The notes: a model not told the origin generated them from the sequence alone. 64,000 nucleotides of DNA from an uncultured bacterium (GCA_903857865.1 CAIOGO010000010.1:1-64000), one strand, 5' to 3'. Numbered from the stretch's first letter, positions 8,571-17,566 are shown. A program made the numbers and translations.

Positions 8571-9185
8571 CTACCCGGCGAATCGCTCGAACAACTCGTT
8601 GAGAAGATCGGGCGGCCAGCGCGTCGAGTTCCACGGGAGGCCGACCGTGCCGGTCGTCGAAAACGTCCCGAGCGGCGAGCAGGACTCCAGGGAGATGGAG
8701 AGCTCCATGTGTCCGTCCAGCGCGAGCGCCCCAGGCCGCTTCGACGGGACCAGCCGCGAGGTGGCGTGCGTCACGAACGTGCCGCGGTAATCGGAACGTT
8801 CGCCGTCGCGGCGCAGGACGAAGTAGCAGGTTCCCGTCACCGATCCCGCCCCGAGGGCCGGCGACCCCTCGACAGCGAACCCCGCGGCGAGCTCGACGCT
8901 CCCTCCGCTCGGCGACGAACCCTCTGCCCAGACGACGGCCCACGCCCATCCTGAGAAGGAGCGCGCGTCGAGGCACCCATCGCCATGACCAAACCCGTTG
9001 AGCGTGAGGCCGAGGAAGGTGACTTCGAGCGCTCCTTCGAGTTCAGCGTCAAGGCCTCGCGAGGACAGCCAGGCGAACGCCTGGCCGTCGCCCACGGCAC
9101 TCACGTCAAACACGGCGGCGACGCCGGGCAACGCCAGCGCAAGGACGACCAGAATAGAGGCAATGGATAGAGCGCGTGCGGACAC
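8571..9185 (-). CDS. Secreted protein of unknown function
   Basis: No family is recognised. With a GTG start at 9185 the N-terminus (VSARALSIASILVVLALALP then GVAA) is a textbook signal peptide, followed by a mature protein of about 180 residues rich in Gly, Ser and aromatic residues, probably beta-rich. An in-frame ATG at 9254 would add 23 residues without hydrophobic character, so the GTG is preferred. Neither start has a strong ribosome site. Three cysteines in the mature part (in GDGCLDA, TGTCYFV and LESCSPL) could form a disulfide. It lies just downstream of the DMT transporter on the same strand and may be co-transcribed. Confidence 0.6.
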   Translation of the reverse strand: MSARALSIASILVVLALALPGVAAVFDVSAVGDGQAFAWLSSRGLDAELEGALEVTFLGLTLNGFGHGDGCLDARSFSGWAWAVVWAEGSSPSGGSVELAAGFAVEGSPALGAGSVTGTCYFVLRRDGERSDYRGTFVTHATSRLVPSKRPGALALDGHMELSISLESCSPLGTFSTTGTVGLPWNSTRWPPDLLNELFERFAG

Positions 9186-9259
9186 ACAGCCACGATACCC
9201 GATGTCGTCGGCAGCAGCGAAACCTCGTGGCCGATCGACGGCGCCGCGTCTCATGGAAC

Positions 9260-10147
9260 TTACGGCACACGACCCCGCGCCCTCAACCGCGCCTGCGCGA
9301 GGATCATGGCTGCAAGCATCAGGCCGCACCCGACGAGCGACCGAGTCGAGAGGCGCTCGCCGAGGACAACCCACCCGCCGAGCGCGGCGAAGACGCCCTC
9401 GAGGCTGAGCATGACGCCGGCGCGCGACGGTTCGACGTGGCGCTGTCCGACGACCTGCAGCGTGTAGGCAATGCCGACCGACAGCACGCCCGCGTAGGCG
9501 ATCGACCACCCGGCGGCCGCGATTTCCCCAAGCGACGTCGTCTCGACGGAAAACGAGACGAGCAGGCTCAGCGCACCGCAGATCGCAAACTGAGACACGG
9601 CGATCACGAGCGCGTCGGATCGCCCGACGAGCCAATCGATGAGCTGGACGTGGACGGCCCACACGAGCGCGCCGAGAAGGATCCACCCATCCCCCGGCGC
9701 GATGCGAAGCGCCCCCGTCACACTGAGAAGGTACAGGCCTGCCGCCGACAACGGCACGGCGAGCGCCGTCGCCAAGCGTAGCCGCTGCCCGCGAAGGAGG
9801 CCGAGGAGGGGCACGAGGACGACGTAGAGCCCGGTTAGAAACCCCGCCTTCCCTGCCGTGGTCGAGACGAGCCCAACCTGCTGAAGATTTGCGGCCAACG
9901 TGAGAACCAAGCCCGCGGCGAGAAGGCCGAGGACGGTTCGCCGATCCATCGGCCGCTTCGCGCGCCGCCGAAGCAGGAACGGGACGAGGACAAGGCTCCC
10001 GAGCAGGAAGCGGATGCCGTTGAACAGGAACGGGCCAACGTGATCCATTCCCGCCCTCTGAGCGACGAAAGCGAAGCCCCAAATCGCGGCGGCAAGGAGG
10101 AGAAGGCCGCTCGCGCCGAGATCCTTGCCCTGTCCGCACTTCGTCAT
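9260..10147 (-). CDS. EamA/DMT-family transporter
   Basis: Ten-helix inner-membrane protein (295 aa) of the drug/metabolite transporter superfamily with two EamA repeats. The first repeat opens with LLLLAAAIWGFAFVAQRAG and the second near residue 145 with GDGWILLGALVWAVHVQLID. Such proteins export amino acids or metabolites; the substrate is not predictable. The ATG at 10147 has no ribosome site, but a TAGAAT -10 box lies nine bases upstream, so translation may begin on a leaderless message. Confidence 0.88.
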   Translation of the reverse strand: MTKCGQGKDLGASGLLLLAAAIWGFAFVAQRAGMDHVGPFLFNGIRFLLGSLVLVPFLLRRRAKRPMDRRTVLGLLAAGLVLTLAANLQQVGLVSTTAGKAGFLTGLYVVLVPLLGLLRGQRLRLATALAVPLSAAGLYLLSVTGALRIAPGDGWILLGALVWAVHVQLIDWLVGRSDALVIAVSQFAICGALSLLVSFSVETTSLGEIAAAGWSIAYAGVLSVGIAYTLQVVGQRHVEPSRAGVMLSLEGVFAALGGWVVLGERLSTRSLVGCGLMLAAMILAQARLRARGRVP

Positions 10148-10156
10148 GGGACGCAG

Positions 10157-10162
10157 ATTCTA
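10157..10162 (-). promoter_or_regulatory. -10 box for a nearly leaderless transcript
   Basis: TAGAAT on the minus strand, nine bases from the ATG of the EamA gene. Transcription would start within a few bases of the initiation codon. Confidence 0.5.
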
Positions 10163-10297
10163 CTCTGCTGCGTCGTGGGCGACGGCCGTCGCAGCGCCGA
10201 ACGCGGCCATTGCCCGCTCGCCACGGGACACAGGACCGGTCAGCCTCGACAGATCCTGCCTACCGTGAAGAACACGGCCCACCGGAGGTGACGTGCA

Positions 10298-10951
10298 GTG
10301 CTCTTCTTCGACCTTGAATTGCTCACGCGATTGCTGGTTTCCATCGCGCTGGGAGGACTTGTCGGCCTCGAGCGTCAGGCGCACGGGCGCGCAGCGGGGC
10401 TGCGCACCCACATTCTCGTCAGCCTAGGCTCCACGCTCGCGATGGTCGTGACGCAATCTTTCGGCCCGAATATCGACCCCGGGCGGGCAGTCGCCGGCAT
10501 CCTGACCGGCATCGGGTTCCTCGGCGCCGGCGTCATCGTGAAGTCGAATGAGATCGTGCGCGGTCTGACCACCGCGGCCTGCATCTGGTTCGTCGCCGCG
10601 CTCGGCGTCCTCGTCGGCCAGGGGATGTACGCGGTGGCGGCCGTGAGCACCGGCCTGGTGCTCATCGTCCTGACGACACTCTCGTGGTTCTCCCACAAGG
10701 TGCCGACGGTCAGCTACCACACCGTCATCGTCAGGGCGACGACCCCGGAGGCCGTCGCTCTCGACGGGCAGTGCCGCGACGTGTTCCAAAGCGAAGGCTT
10801 CCGCGTCATCGCCGTCTCAAGCCGCATCGCGAAGGATCCGGCTCTCACCGAACTGACGTTCCGCCTGCGCACGCGCAAAGCTCCGGAGATCGTGCGGCTG
10901 TCCCAGCCACTGCTCGCCATCCCTCACGTCACGCAGGCCGACTGGGACTAG
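10298..10951 (+). CDS. MgtC/SapB family membrane protein
   Basis: Inner-membrane protein (217 aa) with four to five hydrophobic helices in the first 140 residues. Signature stretches are GGLVGLERQAHGRAAGLRTH, GILTGIGFLGAGVIVK and the following GLTTAACIW, all diagnostic of MgtC/SapB. The C-terminal 75 residues form a soluble domain, as in the longer family members. In pathogens MgtC modulates Mg2+ adaptation and the F-type ATPase; the role here is unknown. The start is a GTG with GGAGGTG seven bases upstream. Confidence 0.9.
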   Translation: MLFFDLELLTRLLVSIALGGLVGLERQAHGRAAGLRTHILVSLGSTLAMVVTQSFGPNIDPGRAVAGILTGIGFLGAGVIVKSNEIVRGLTTAACIWFVAALGVLVGQGMYAVAAVSTGLVLIVLTTLSWFSHKVPTVSYHTVIVRATTPEAVALDGQCRDVFQSEGFRVIAVSSRIAKDPALTELTFRLRTRKAPEIVRLSQPLLAIPHVTQADWD

Positions 10952-10988
10952 ACGACGGGCGGCAAGCCCTCGGGCGTGCGCCGCGTAC

Positions 10989-13397
10989 TCAGTCCGCGCC
11001 TCGGACCGCACGCGCTGGGGCCGTCTTACGCCGCCCCTTCCCCTTCCGCGCGTCATCGACCGGGAGGCAGTAGACCCAGTATCGATTGCCGCCCGGACGC
11101 CCGTCCGTGGCAAGCTCGGACGGGGTACCGAGCCCGTGGATCTCGTGCTCGAATCCCGGGAAGCGGTCATCAAATGCCTCAAGACCCTGGAGGTAAGCGC
11201 ACACCGCCTCGTTCGCCTCCTCGCCCGGCATGAGGACGGGGATCCCTGGCGGATAGGGCACCAACCCCACGGCGACGACGCGTCCGGCGAGCTTGTCCAA
11301 GGGGACCCGCTCGACCTGGTCTTTCACCAGGGCCTGGTAGGCCTCGCGCGCCGTCGTGCGCTGGATGGGTTGATGATCGGGATGACGAAGCGCGCGCTCC
11401 TTCTGGCAGAGCCCCGTTTCGCGGAGGAAGGCGTGCATTTCCTGGCAGAGATGGTGGAGCGTCCTCTCGTCGCCATAGCGGTTGGGGTAGTACTCAACAA
11501 GCGACGGAATCGCTTCGCTGAGCGACGCCCGCGTGTCGTAGAGATGCTTGAACTCGAACAGCGCGCTCACGAGCGTGCCCCACTTCCCCTTCGTGATGCC
11601 GAGGGAGAAGAGGAAGAGGGCGGTGTAGTGGCCCGTTTTCTCCACGACGATCCCTTCCGAATCGAGGAACGCCGTCACCACCGGAGCGGGGATGAACGCC
11701 TGCGTCGGCGCGTCGGGCACGGCAGGCGGCGCGTCGGGATCGAGGAGCGAGCCGTTCGGCGCGATTCCGGGAGTGATCAACGTAACCTTGATCGGGTCGA
11801 GCAAGCAGTAGCCGGACGTCAGCCCTTTGAACCCGTGCCAGGCTGCACCCGGCTCGAGGCTCCAGCACTCGGCCCGGGTGGCCAGCGTGTCCGACTCCGC
11901 GTCCTCGAAGCGAACCACGCCACGCTTCGTTCGAACCTTGTCCGGCTGCCAGACGCGGAACCACCAATCGTGCTTTTCTTTGCGGTCGCGTTCGAGGCGG
12001 GCCATGACTTGGCGGAAAGCAACGGCCTCATCGATCGACTGCTGAGTCAGCACGCGTCCCGTGCCGCCGGACATCATGGCCGCGGCGACGTCGTTCGACG
12101 CGATGATCGCGTACTGCGGCGAGGTCGAGCTGTGCATCATGTACGCCTCGTTGAAGCGGTCGTGCTCCACGGGCGCCCGCGGGCTCGACTTGATGTGGAT
12201 CATCGACGCCTGCGACAGGGCGGCGAGAAGCTTGTGCGTCGACTGGGTGGCGAAGATCGTCGGCGCGCTGTCGTCATCCACGTCGATCGCCATCGCGTAG
12301 CGGTCTTCGTAGAGCGGGTTGAACCGCGCGTACGCGTACCACGCCTCGTCGAAGTGGATCCGCTTCGCTCCGCCGTTGATCTGAGCGAGGATCTGCCGCA
12401 CGTCGTAGCAGAGGCCGTCGTAGGTCGAGTTCGTGATGACGAGCAGTTCGGCCTCGAGCGGCTTCCCGCCCGCCGGGCCGAGGAGCGGATGGTTCTGGAT
12501 GCGCTCGACGATCTCCGACCACGCAAGGCGTTGCGGCGGCACGGGGCCGATGATGCCGTAGTTGTTCGAGTCGGGAAGAAGGTACGTCGGAATGCTCCCC
12601 GAAAGGCAGATGGCCTGTTCGACTGACTTGTGGCAGTTGCGGTCGATGACCACGCTGTCGCCGCCGATGACGGCCGACTGGAAGACGATGCGGTTCGACG
12701 ACGACGATCCGTTCGTGACGAAGTACGTCATGTCCGCGCCGAACACCACGGCCGCGTTCCGCTCCGCTTTGCCCACCGGGCCGCTGTGCTTGAGCAGCGA
12801 GCCCAACTCGCTGACCGACACGGAGAGGTCGGAGCGGAACAGCTGCTCGCCGAAGAAGCGCACGAACTCCTGCCCCACGGCCGACTTGAGGAACGCCGTG
12901 CCGCCGCAGTGGCCGGGCGTGTGCCAGGAGTACTCGTACTCCTCGGCGAAGCGCACCATGGCTCCGAAGAAGGGCGGCAGGAGGATGTTGGCGTACTTCT
13001 CGATCGCGCTCGAGACGCGGCCGGCAACGAAGGTCGCCGGATCCTCAAGCTTCCAGATGTACTCGTCGATCTGTTCGACGATCAAGAGGTCGATGTCGCG
13101 GACTTCGGTACGGTCGGCAAGGAGGAACACGGGCAGGTACTCGCCGTGGCTGCGGGCGGCGCGGATGAGCTGCCGCACTTCTTCGGGCTCGCTCGGATCC
13201 CACGCGACGAGGAGGCACCCGAGGTTCGGGTTCGCCTCGATCAGCGACTTGCCGTCGTCGACATCGTGGGTGGCATGCGTTGGATAGCCAAGCTGCTGAA
13301 GTTTCTCGGCGATGGCGCGGATCCGCTGACTGGCAAACGACGCCTCGTCCCACGTCGGGTCAACGATCACAACGGGATACTTCGGACGCGTGTACAT
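10989..13397 (-). CDS. Orn/Lys/Arg decarboxylase, probably arginine decarboxylase (AdiA-like)
   Basis: Large PLP-dependent basic amino acid decarboxylase (802 aa; AdiA is about 755). It has an N-terminal receiver-like wing domain (1-125), then the fold-I catalytic domain. The PLP lysine is K389 in FATQSTHKLLAALSQ, the cofactor Asp is in HFDEAWYAYARFNPLY, and HTPGHCGGTAF is the conserved early motif. These match AdiA more closely than the ornithine or lysine enzymes, so arginine to agmatine plus CO2 is the best guess. The role would be acid resistance or polyamine precursor supply. A GGAGGTGATC ribosome site lies 13 bases upstream. The C-terminus carries a short Lys/Arg-rich tail absent from typical members. 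It converges with the MgtC-like gene, and no arginine/agmatine antiporter is adjacent. Confidence 0.9.
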   Translation of the reverse strand: MYTRPKYPVVIVDPTWDEASFASQRIRAIAEKLQQLGYPTHATHDVDDGKSLIEANPNLGCLLVAWDPSEPEEVRQLIRAARSHGEYLPVFLLADRTEVRDIDLLIVEQIDEYIWKLEDPATFVAGRVSSAIEKYANILLPPFFGAMVRFAEEYEYSWHTPGHCGGTAFLKSAVGQEFVRFFGEQLFRSDLSVSVSELGSLLKHSGPVGKAERNAAVVFGADMTYFVTNGSSSSNRIVFQSAVIGGDSVVIDRNCHKSVEQAICLSGSIPTYLLPDSNNYGIIGPVPPQRLAWSEIVERIQNHPLLGPAGGKPLEAELLVITNSTYDGLCYDVRQILAQINGGAKRIHFDEAWYAYARFNPLYEDRYAMAIDVDDDSAPTIFATQSTHKLLAALSQASMIHIKSSPRAPVEHDRFNEAYMMHSSTSPQYAIIASNDVAAAMMSGGTGRVLTQQSIDEAVAFRQVMARLERDRKEKHDWWFRVWQPDKVRTKRGVVRFEDAESDTLATRAECWSLEPGAAWHGFKGLTSGYCLLDPIKVTLITPGIAPNGSLLDPDAPPAVPDAPTQAFIPAPVVTAFLDSEGIVVEKTGHYTALFLFSLGITKGKWGTLVSALFEFKHLYDTRASLSEAIPSLVEYYPNRYGDERTLHHLCQEMHAFLRETGLCQKERALRHPDHQPIQRTTAREAYQALVKDQVERVPLDKLAGRVVAVGLVPYPPGIPVLMPGEEANEAVCAYLQGLEAFDDRFPGFEHEIHGLGTPSELATDGRPGGNRYWVYCLPVDDARKGKGRRKTAPARAVRGAD

Positions 13398-13704
13398 GAA
13401 CCGTCAGATCACCTCCGAACGCGAACCCGCAGCCGGTTGCCGGAAACCCCGTCTCGCCGTTTGGAATCCGCGATCACTGGACAAAGAGACCAGAACCACC
13501 CGTAGATCCACTCCCCCTCGAGCGTGGTTCGACATGCACTCGGACCCGGTGATCGTAGGCCGCAGGCCGGCCCTCGTCAACCGCGCGCCGCGCGGTCCAG
13601 CCTTCCGCGCCGGGCTCGGAGACTCGCGAGGATCCGTCCTCCCCACGCGGCGACGAGCGTCAACGCCCGCGGGCGGACGCTCCCCAAGGGCTCAATCGGC
13701 TCCC
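13398..13704. other. Intergenic stretch with no recognised gene
   Basis: About 300 bases between the pyrophosphohydrolase end and the decarboxylase start. Only the decarboxylase ribosome site (near 13411-13419) is recognisable; the rest shows no coding match. Confidence 0.6.
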
Positions 13705-14028
13705 CTAGTGCTCCGCCGCCCACGTTCGTTCGCGGTTCTTCGCCTCTTTGGCGCAAAACGCGGCCTCAAGGTCGATGCCGTATCGATTCGCAATCGCGCA
13801 GAGGTAGATGAGGCAGTCGGCCAACTCGTCGGCGACGTCGGCCGCGCGCGAGGCGGGGTCGACCTTCAACCCCTCCGCACGCCGCACGGCTCGGAACAAC
13901 TCCCCCAACTCCTCCCCGAGGAGGAGGCACTTGTCGCGCGCACTCTGGTCGGAGAACCCTCGTTCCGCTTCCAGTTCGGTGACGTAGCGTTGCAGGTCGG
14001 ACAACGTCGGTCGGGGGGCAAGGTTCAC
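13705..14028 (-). CDS. MazG-like nucleotide pyrophosphohydrolase
   Basis: Small all-alpha NTP pyrophosphohydrolase (107 aa). The metal-binding EExxE motif is in LLGEELGELFRAV, and the second metal site is ADELADCLIYL about 25 residues later. Single-domain members of about 100 residues hydrolyse (d)NTPs to NMP and PPi as a housecleaning or stress function. The ATG overlaps the stop of the upstream CDF transporter gene (ATGA), so it is the second gene of a two-gene unit. Confidence 0.85.
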   Translation of the reverse strand: MNLAPRPTLSDLQRYVTELEAERGFSDQSARDKCLLLGEELGELFRAVRRAEGLKVDPASRAADVADELADCLIYLCAIANRYGIDLEAAFCAKEAKNRERTWAAEH

Positions 14029-14963
14029 GAGGCTGTCCTTTCGTGGGCAGAACGCGCGCCGCGCGGATGAAAGTGCACGTGAACCTCGCGGATGAGGCTC
14101 ATCTGCCGCACGAGCTCCGCTTCGACCCGACTCGCAATCGCATCGCCCTCCGCGACGCTCAGGCCGCCGTCGACGGTGATCGTGAGGTTGAGCACGAGGT
14201 AGGGCCCGAAGCGGTGCGCTCGAATCGCGTCGACCGCGAGCACGCCCGCGATTCCGCGCGCGATGGCCTCGATCTGCGTACGGACCGTCCGATCGAGCGT
14301 CGTATCCATCAGCTCCGCCGCCGTGTCGCGCACGATCTCAATTCCGGTGCGCAGGACGACGAGAGCGACGAGAGCGCCGGCAAGCGGGTCGACCCACGGA
14401 TAGCCAAGCCGGCCGAGCAGAATGCCGAGCGCTGCTGCCGAAGCGGACAGGATGTCGTTCCGATGGTCGGCGGCCAGCGCGAGGATGGCGACATTCCGCG
14501 TCCGCCGCCCAATCCGCGACGTGAAGACGGTCAATCCGATCTTCGTCACGATGGTCCCTAGCGCGACGAAGAGGGAAACCCACGCGACCGTCGGCGCGAC
14601 CTCCGCTCCCGACAGGACGTCGAACGTCCCGTTCACCGAGTCCCAGAAGATGGCGATGCCGGTGGTGATGACGAACGCACCAACGATGATCGCCGCGATG
14701 TTCTCGAGTTGCCGGTGCCCGTAGGGATGCTCTTCGTCGGGCGGCTTGCGCGCCGCGCGCATGAAGATCGCGACGACGGAGTAGTAGACGACATCGGACG
14801 TCGAGTTGATCCCGTCGGCGAGAAGCGCCTGACTGTGCCCGAGGATGCCGACCGCGGTCTTAAGCACTGCGAGGATCACGTTCGCAGCCAGGCCGAGGCC
14901 GACAGCGACGCTGAACGCGCGCGGCTGCCCGTGTCCGATGCCTTCGGCCTGCGCCTTCGTCAT
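14025..14963 (-). CDS. Cation diffusion facilitator, Mn-type motifs
   Basis: Six-helix CDF metal efflux protein (312 aa) with a C-terminal cytoplasmic domain (about 215-305). The transport-site positions are Asn53 and Asp57 (NSTSD, helix 2) and Asp166 and Asp170 (DHRND, helix 5). Zn and Cd exporters usually have His in helix 5 and His or Asp in helix 2. Asn/Asp plus Asp/Asp is the pattern reported for Mn2+ exporters such as MntE, so Mn2+ export is predicted. The start at 14963 has GGGAGGG four bases upstream; a longer frame upstream is non-coding. It is coupled to the MazG-like gene. Confidence 0.9.
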   Translation of the reverse strand: MTKAQAEGIGHGQPRAFSVAVGLGLAANVILAVLKTAVGILGHSQALLADGINSTSDVVYYSVVAIFMRAARKPPDEEHPYGHRQLENIAAIIVGAFVITTGIAIFWDSVNGTFDVLSGAEVAPTVAWVSLFVALGTIVTKIGLTVFTSRIGRRTRNVAILALAADHRNDILSASAAALGILLGRLGYPWVDPLAGALVALVVLRTGIEIVRDTAAELMDTTLDRTVRTQIEAIARGIAGVLAVDAIRAHRFGPYLVLNLTITVDGGLSVAEGDAIASRVEAELVRQMSLIREVHVHFHPRGARSAHERTAS

Positions 14964-15049
14964 CGACCCTCCCAGCGTCCCGCGCCGTGGCTCGCTGGCG
15001 GGAGACGGCACATCTTCAGCCAGACAGGCGCTTCTGACAACAGCGCGCC

Positions 15050-15526
15050 CTAGAGGTCCCTCTCCATCGACAGCTCGCACGGCCCCTCGCGATAGCGATC
15101 GATCGTACGGAACCCGAGACGCGCGTAGAGCCGGACCGCCGGCTCTTGAACCTCGGGCGTCGCCACCTCCAACCGCACGCAGCGATAGCCGTTCCACCGC
15201 GCGAACACGAGGAGACCCTCGACCATCCGCCTGCCGAGCCCCTTCCCGCGGTACGCCTTGAGAATCCCCAGCCGCTTCAGTTCCGCGGTCTCCGAGCCCA
15301 AGGCGGCGATCCCGCCGGTGCCAATGACGCGACCTTCGTCGACAAGGACGAGGAACGCGCCACGGTGCTCGGCGTAGTGTGCGGCCGGATCGACGAGATC
15401 CTCCAGAGGGTCGTAGCGCGCGCGGATTTCCTCCGCGTCGAGACCCCACAGCTCGCGAAAGCCGGCGTCGAGGACGGCCAGAGCGGCCGCTCCTTCATCG
15501 CGCTCTATGGGCCGTAGCTCGATCAT
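15050..15526 (-). CDS. GNAT family N-acetyltransferase
   Basis: Cytosolic acetyltransferase (158 aa). Motif A, LGILKAYRGKGLGRRMVEGL, contains the acetyl-CoA pyrophosphate loop RGKGLG, and the C-terminal VRLYARLGFRTIDRY is motif B. The substrate is unknown. The ATG overlaps the stop of a 45-codon upstream ORF (ATGA), which fixes this start and implies coupling to that small membrane protein. Confidence 0.88.
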   Translation of the reverse strand: MIELRPIERDEGAAALAVLDAGFRELWGLDAEEIRARYDPLEDLVDPAAHYAEHRGAFLVLVDEGRVIGTGGIAALGSETAELKRLGILKAYRGKGLGRRMVEGLLVFARWNGYRCVRLEVATPEVQEPAVRLYARLGFRTIDRYREGPCELSMERDL

Positions 15527-15660
15527 CGCGAAGACCTCGTCTGAGCCGACCGAGCCCTGCCGAGATACGGCTGCACGAGGTCGAGCGCCGCGCACCAGGC
15601 GAGAGCGAGGAAGACGGCGCATCCCCCCACGACGAGAACTCCCATCTCTGCTGCGCTCAT
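15523..15660 (-). CDS. Small membrane protein, 45 aa
   Basis: Short ORF MSAAEMGVLVVGGCAVFLAL followed by AWCAALDLVQPYLGRAR and a basic tail. It has one hydrophobic helix (about residues 7-27) with positive charge after it, so an inner-membrane N-out/C-in protein is plausible. The stop overlaps the start of the acetyltransferase gene by ATGA, and a TAGAAT box lies six bases before its ATG. Both points argue that it is expressed. No homologue is recognised. Confidence 0.6.
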   Translation of the reverse strand: MSAAEMGVLVVGGCAVFLALAWCAALDLVQPYLGRARSAQTRSSR

Positions 15661-15666
15661 GGGCTG

Positions 15667-15672
15667 ATTCTA
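15667..15672 (-). promoter_or_regulatory. -10 box for a leaderless transcript
   Basis: TAGAAT on the minus strand ends six bases before the ATG of the 45-codon ORF, at the distance expected when the message starts at the A of ATG. No ribosome site is present. Confidence 0.55.
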
Positions 15673-15733
15673 CTCCGGCCCCATTCCTGGCGCGCTCGTA
15701 CCCCATGATTTCCTAGGAAGAGCGGCGCGGAGA

Positions 15734-16801
15734 CTAGAGACTCCCTGGGACCAACCCGAACGGCCAGTGGGGCACGATGCCCGTTGCATCGACGCGAACC
15801 ACCATGCAGATCTCGTTAGCGCGAGCGAACGTCGCCAGCGTGCGCCCCGACGTCCACCACTGGGAGAAGTGGCTGCGAATCGCGGCCAGTTTGGCCCGAA
15901 CGCTCCATGGGGGAAGCGGAGTCGATTCCCACGAATCCAGCTTGAGGATCGTTCGCGGCACCTCCATCTCGCGCTGGAGTCCGACCCCGCGCGGTGACGG
16001 CCACGGCCGCTCCATCGAGTGCGTGAGATAGCAGCGCACTTCGTACGGCGCGGCGCTGGGGTCGCGGGCCAGCGCCGTCTCCACCGCCAGCGTTCCTAGG
16101 AAGTACCCGGCGCCATGATCAGGGTGTGTATCGGAAGGATGCGGCACAAAGACCTTCGTCGGCCGGTACTGGCCGATGATGTCGACCAGATCGGCCAGGA
16201 CGTTCTCCCCGGAGTACGCGGCCCCTCGCCGGTATGCGGTGCGAGAGTACGTCGCTTCCTCTGCCGTGTAGCGACTTCGGTAGGGCGTGTCCGACGCCCA
16301 GTGCGCGGTCACGAGGTCCATCAAGCCCTGGTCCGGGTAGTTGAGGAAGAGAGCGTTCTCCGCCGAAATGCCCAGACGACTGAGGGCGAGCACGGCCTCC
16401 TTCTCACGCCGCCCACCGAGAGCGCGAAAGGCTGATGCGGAAAGGAACGGCACCATCGTGATGAGGCGTTCTCCTGCACGATTTGCATCGCCGCTCGTCA
16501 GGTAGACGACGAGGATCGACCCTCCGGACTTTGCCGTCACCGCCATCGTGCCGCCGAGGCTGAGGACGTCATCGTCCGGGTGCGGCGCGATGATGAGAAG
16601 GCGCTCCCCGCCAGACTCGCTCGGTGTCGGGACGGCGCCGTGTCCGACATGGACAAACCAGAGAATCGGCGCCTGAAGGTACGTATACGTCACCCCGACG
16701 AGGACGGCAAAGGCGACTAGCGCCAACACAAGCCGGCGATGCGCCAGAAAGGGCCGAGTGACCCGGCGGGGGAGAGGAGAAACATGCGCCACCCGCCTCA
16801 T
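15734..16801 (-). CDS. PIG-L family deacetylase, membrane-anchored
   Basis: Zn-dependent LmbE/PIG-L hydrolase (355 aa). One transmembrane anchor (VLALVAFAVLVGVTYTYL) near residue 35 precedes an extracytoplasmic catalytic domain. Zn ligands are in PHPDDDVLSLGG and in HPSDTHPDH; the Asp after the first His-Pro is the presumed base. Family members deacetylate GlcNAc-containing lipids, mycothiol or bacillithiol precursors and antibiotics; a cell-envelope sugar substrate is likely here. The ATG at 16801 overlaps the stop of the upstream acetyltransferase (TGATG); a TTG one codon earlier is also possible. The coupled acetyltransferase/deacetylase pairing is notable. Confidence 0.87.
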   Translation of the reverse strand: MRRVAHVSPLPRRVTRPFLAHRRLVLALVAFAVLVGVTYTYLQAPILWFVHVGHGAVPTPSESGGERLLIIAPHPDDDVLSLGGTMAVTAKSGGSILVVYLTSGDANRAGERLITMVPFLSASAFRALGGRREKEAVLALSRLGISAENALFLNYPDQGLMDLVTAHWASDTPYRSRYTAEEATYSRTAYRRGAAYSGENVLADLVDIIGQYRPTKVFVPHPSDTHPDHGAGYFLGTLAVETALARDPSAAPYEVRCYLTHSMERPWPSPRGVGLQREMEVPRTILKLDSWESTPLPPWSVRAKLAAIRSHFSQWWTSGRTLATFARANEICMVVRVDATGIVPHWPFGLVPGSL

Positions 16802-17562
16802 CAAGCCGTGCTCTCCTCTTCCGCGTGCTCACTCGCGGAGACTCCGATGGACTTTCCAAGCAGGATCACACGCACCGGGGAGCGGCGCCCGGGGAGATAG
16901 GCGTCCATCTGCGCCAGCTCAAGGAACCCGTTCCGAGCGAAGAACGCCTGTCCTGTAGGGTTGGGCGCGAGCACCGACGCGCGGATCCCCGAACCTCCAG
17001 ACCGACCGGCCTCCGCCTCGAAGCGTTCGAGGAGCGCGCGCCCCACGCCGCGGCCGCGCGCCCCTTCCGCCACGCCGACGTGGAAGTGTGCGAGAGCCAA
17101 CCCGCGCAAGGCGCCCTCGCTCCGCCGGCCGGCGCGCCAACTCCTCATGCCGCCGGCGGCGAGACTCACCCAGGGGCAAGAGAAGAGGACACCGGAGAAC
17201 AAGGCACGAAGGACGATGCGCGGCAGAATGCGAAGGAGCATCGTCCGATTCCGCCTCGCGGTCGATTGGCAACCCAGCGCGTAGCCGATGACGGCGCCTC
17301 GAGAGTCCACCGCAACGAAGGACATCCCCGGCTCGAAATCCGTGGAGTAGCGAGTGAGAAGGTCGGCCATCCACTCGCCGTGCTTCGCGAGGCAGGCGGG
17401 GAAGATGCGAGGATCTGCACAGGCGAGGGCGAGCCGGCGAACGGCCGATCGATCGCCCGGCGCGTACGCACGCACGATCCAGGGACCCAGGTCGCCTCGT
17501 CCGCCTTCTGCCCCCGTGTTCGGCACCTCCCCAGTCCGTCTGCGAGACACGATGCAGGCCAT
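16801..17562 (-). CDS. GNAT family N-acetyltransferase
   Basis: Acetyltransferase of about 253 aa. The catalytic domain begins near WIVRAYAPGDRSAVRRLALA; the acetyl-CoA loop is ARGRGVGRALLERF, followed by NPTGQAFFARNGF. A stretch LLRILPRIVLRALFSGVLF in the middle is unusually hydrophobic and could contact the membrane. The chosen ATG (MACIVSRRR) keeps the domain plus a short basic lead. The region upstream of the start holds a displaced copy of the motif-A coding sequence. It is coupled to the PIG-L deacetylase. The substrate is unknown. Confidence 0.75.
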   Translation of the reverse strand: MACIVSRRRTGEVPNTGAEGGRGDLGPWIVRAYAPGDRSAVRRLALACADPRIFPACLAKHGEWMADLLTRYSTDFEPGMSFVAVDSRGAVIGYALGCQSTARRNRTMLLRILPRIVLRALFSGVLFSCPWVSLAAGGMRSWRAGRRSEGALRGLALAHFHVGVAEGARGRGVGRALLERFEAEAGRSGGSGIRASVLAPNPTGQAFFARNGFLELAQMDAYLPGRRSPVRVILLGKSIGVSASEHAEEESTA

Positions 17563-17566
17563 TGTA

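Noticed and set aside
8571-10139. A 522-codon minus-strand frame joining the DMT transporter region and the secreted protein.
   Set aside because: The first part is a shadow of the DMT gene; only the last 204 codons form the secreted protein with a signal peptide.
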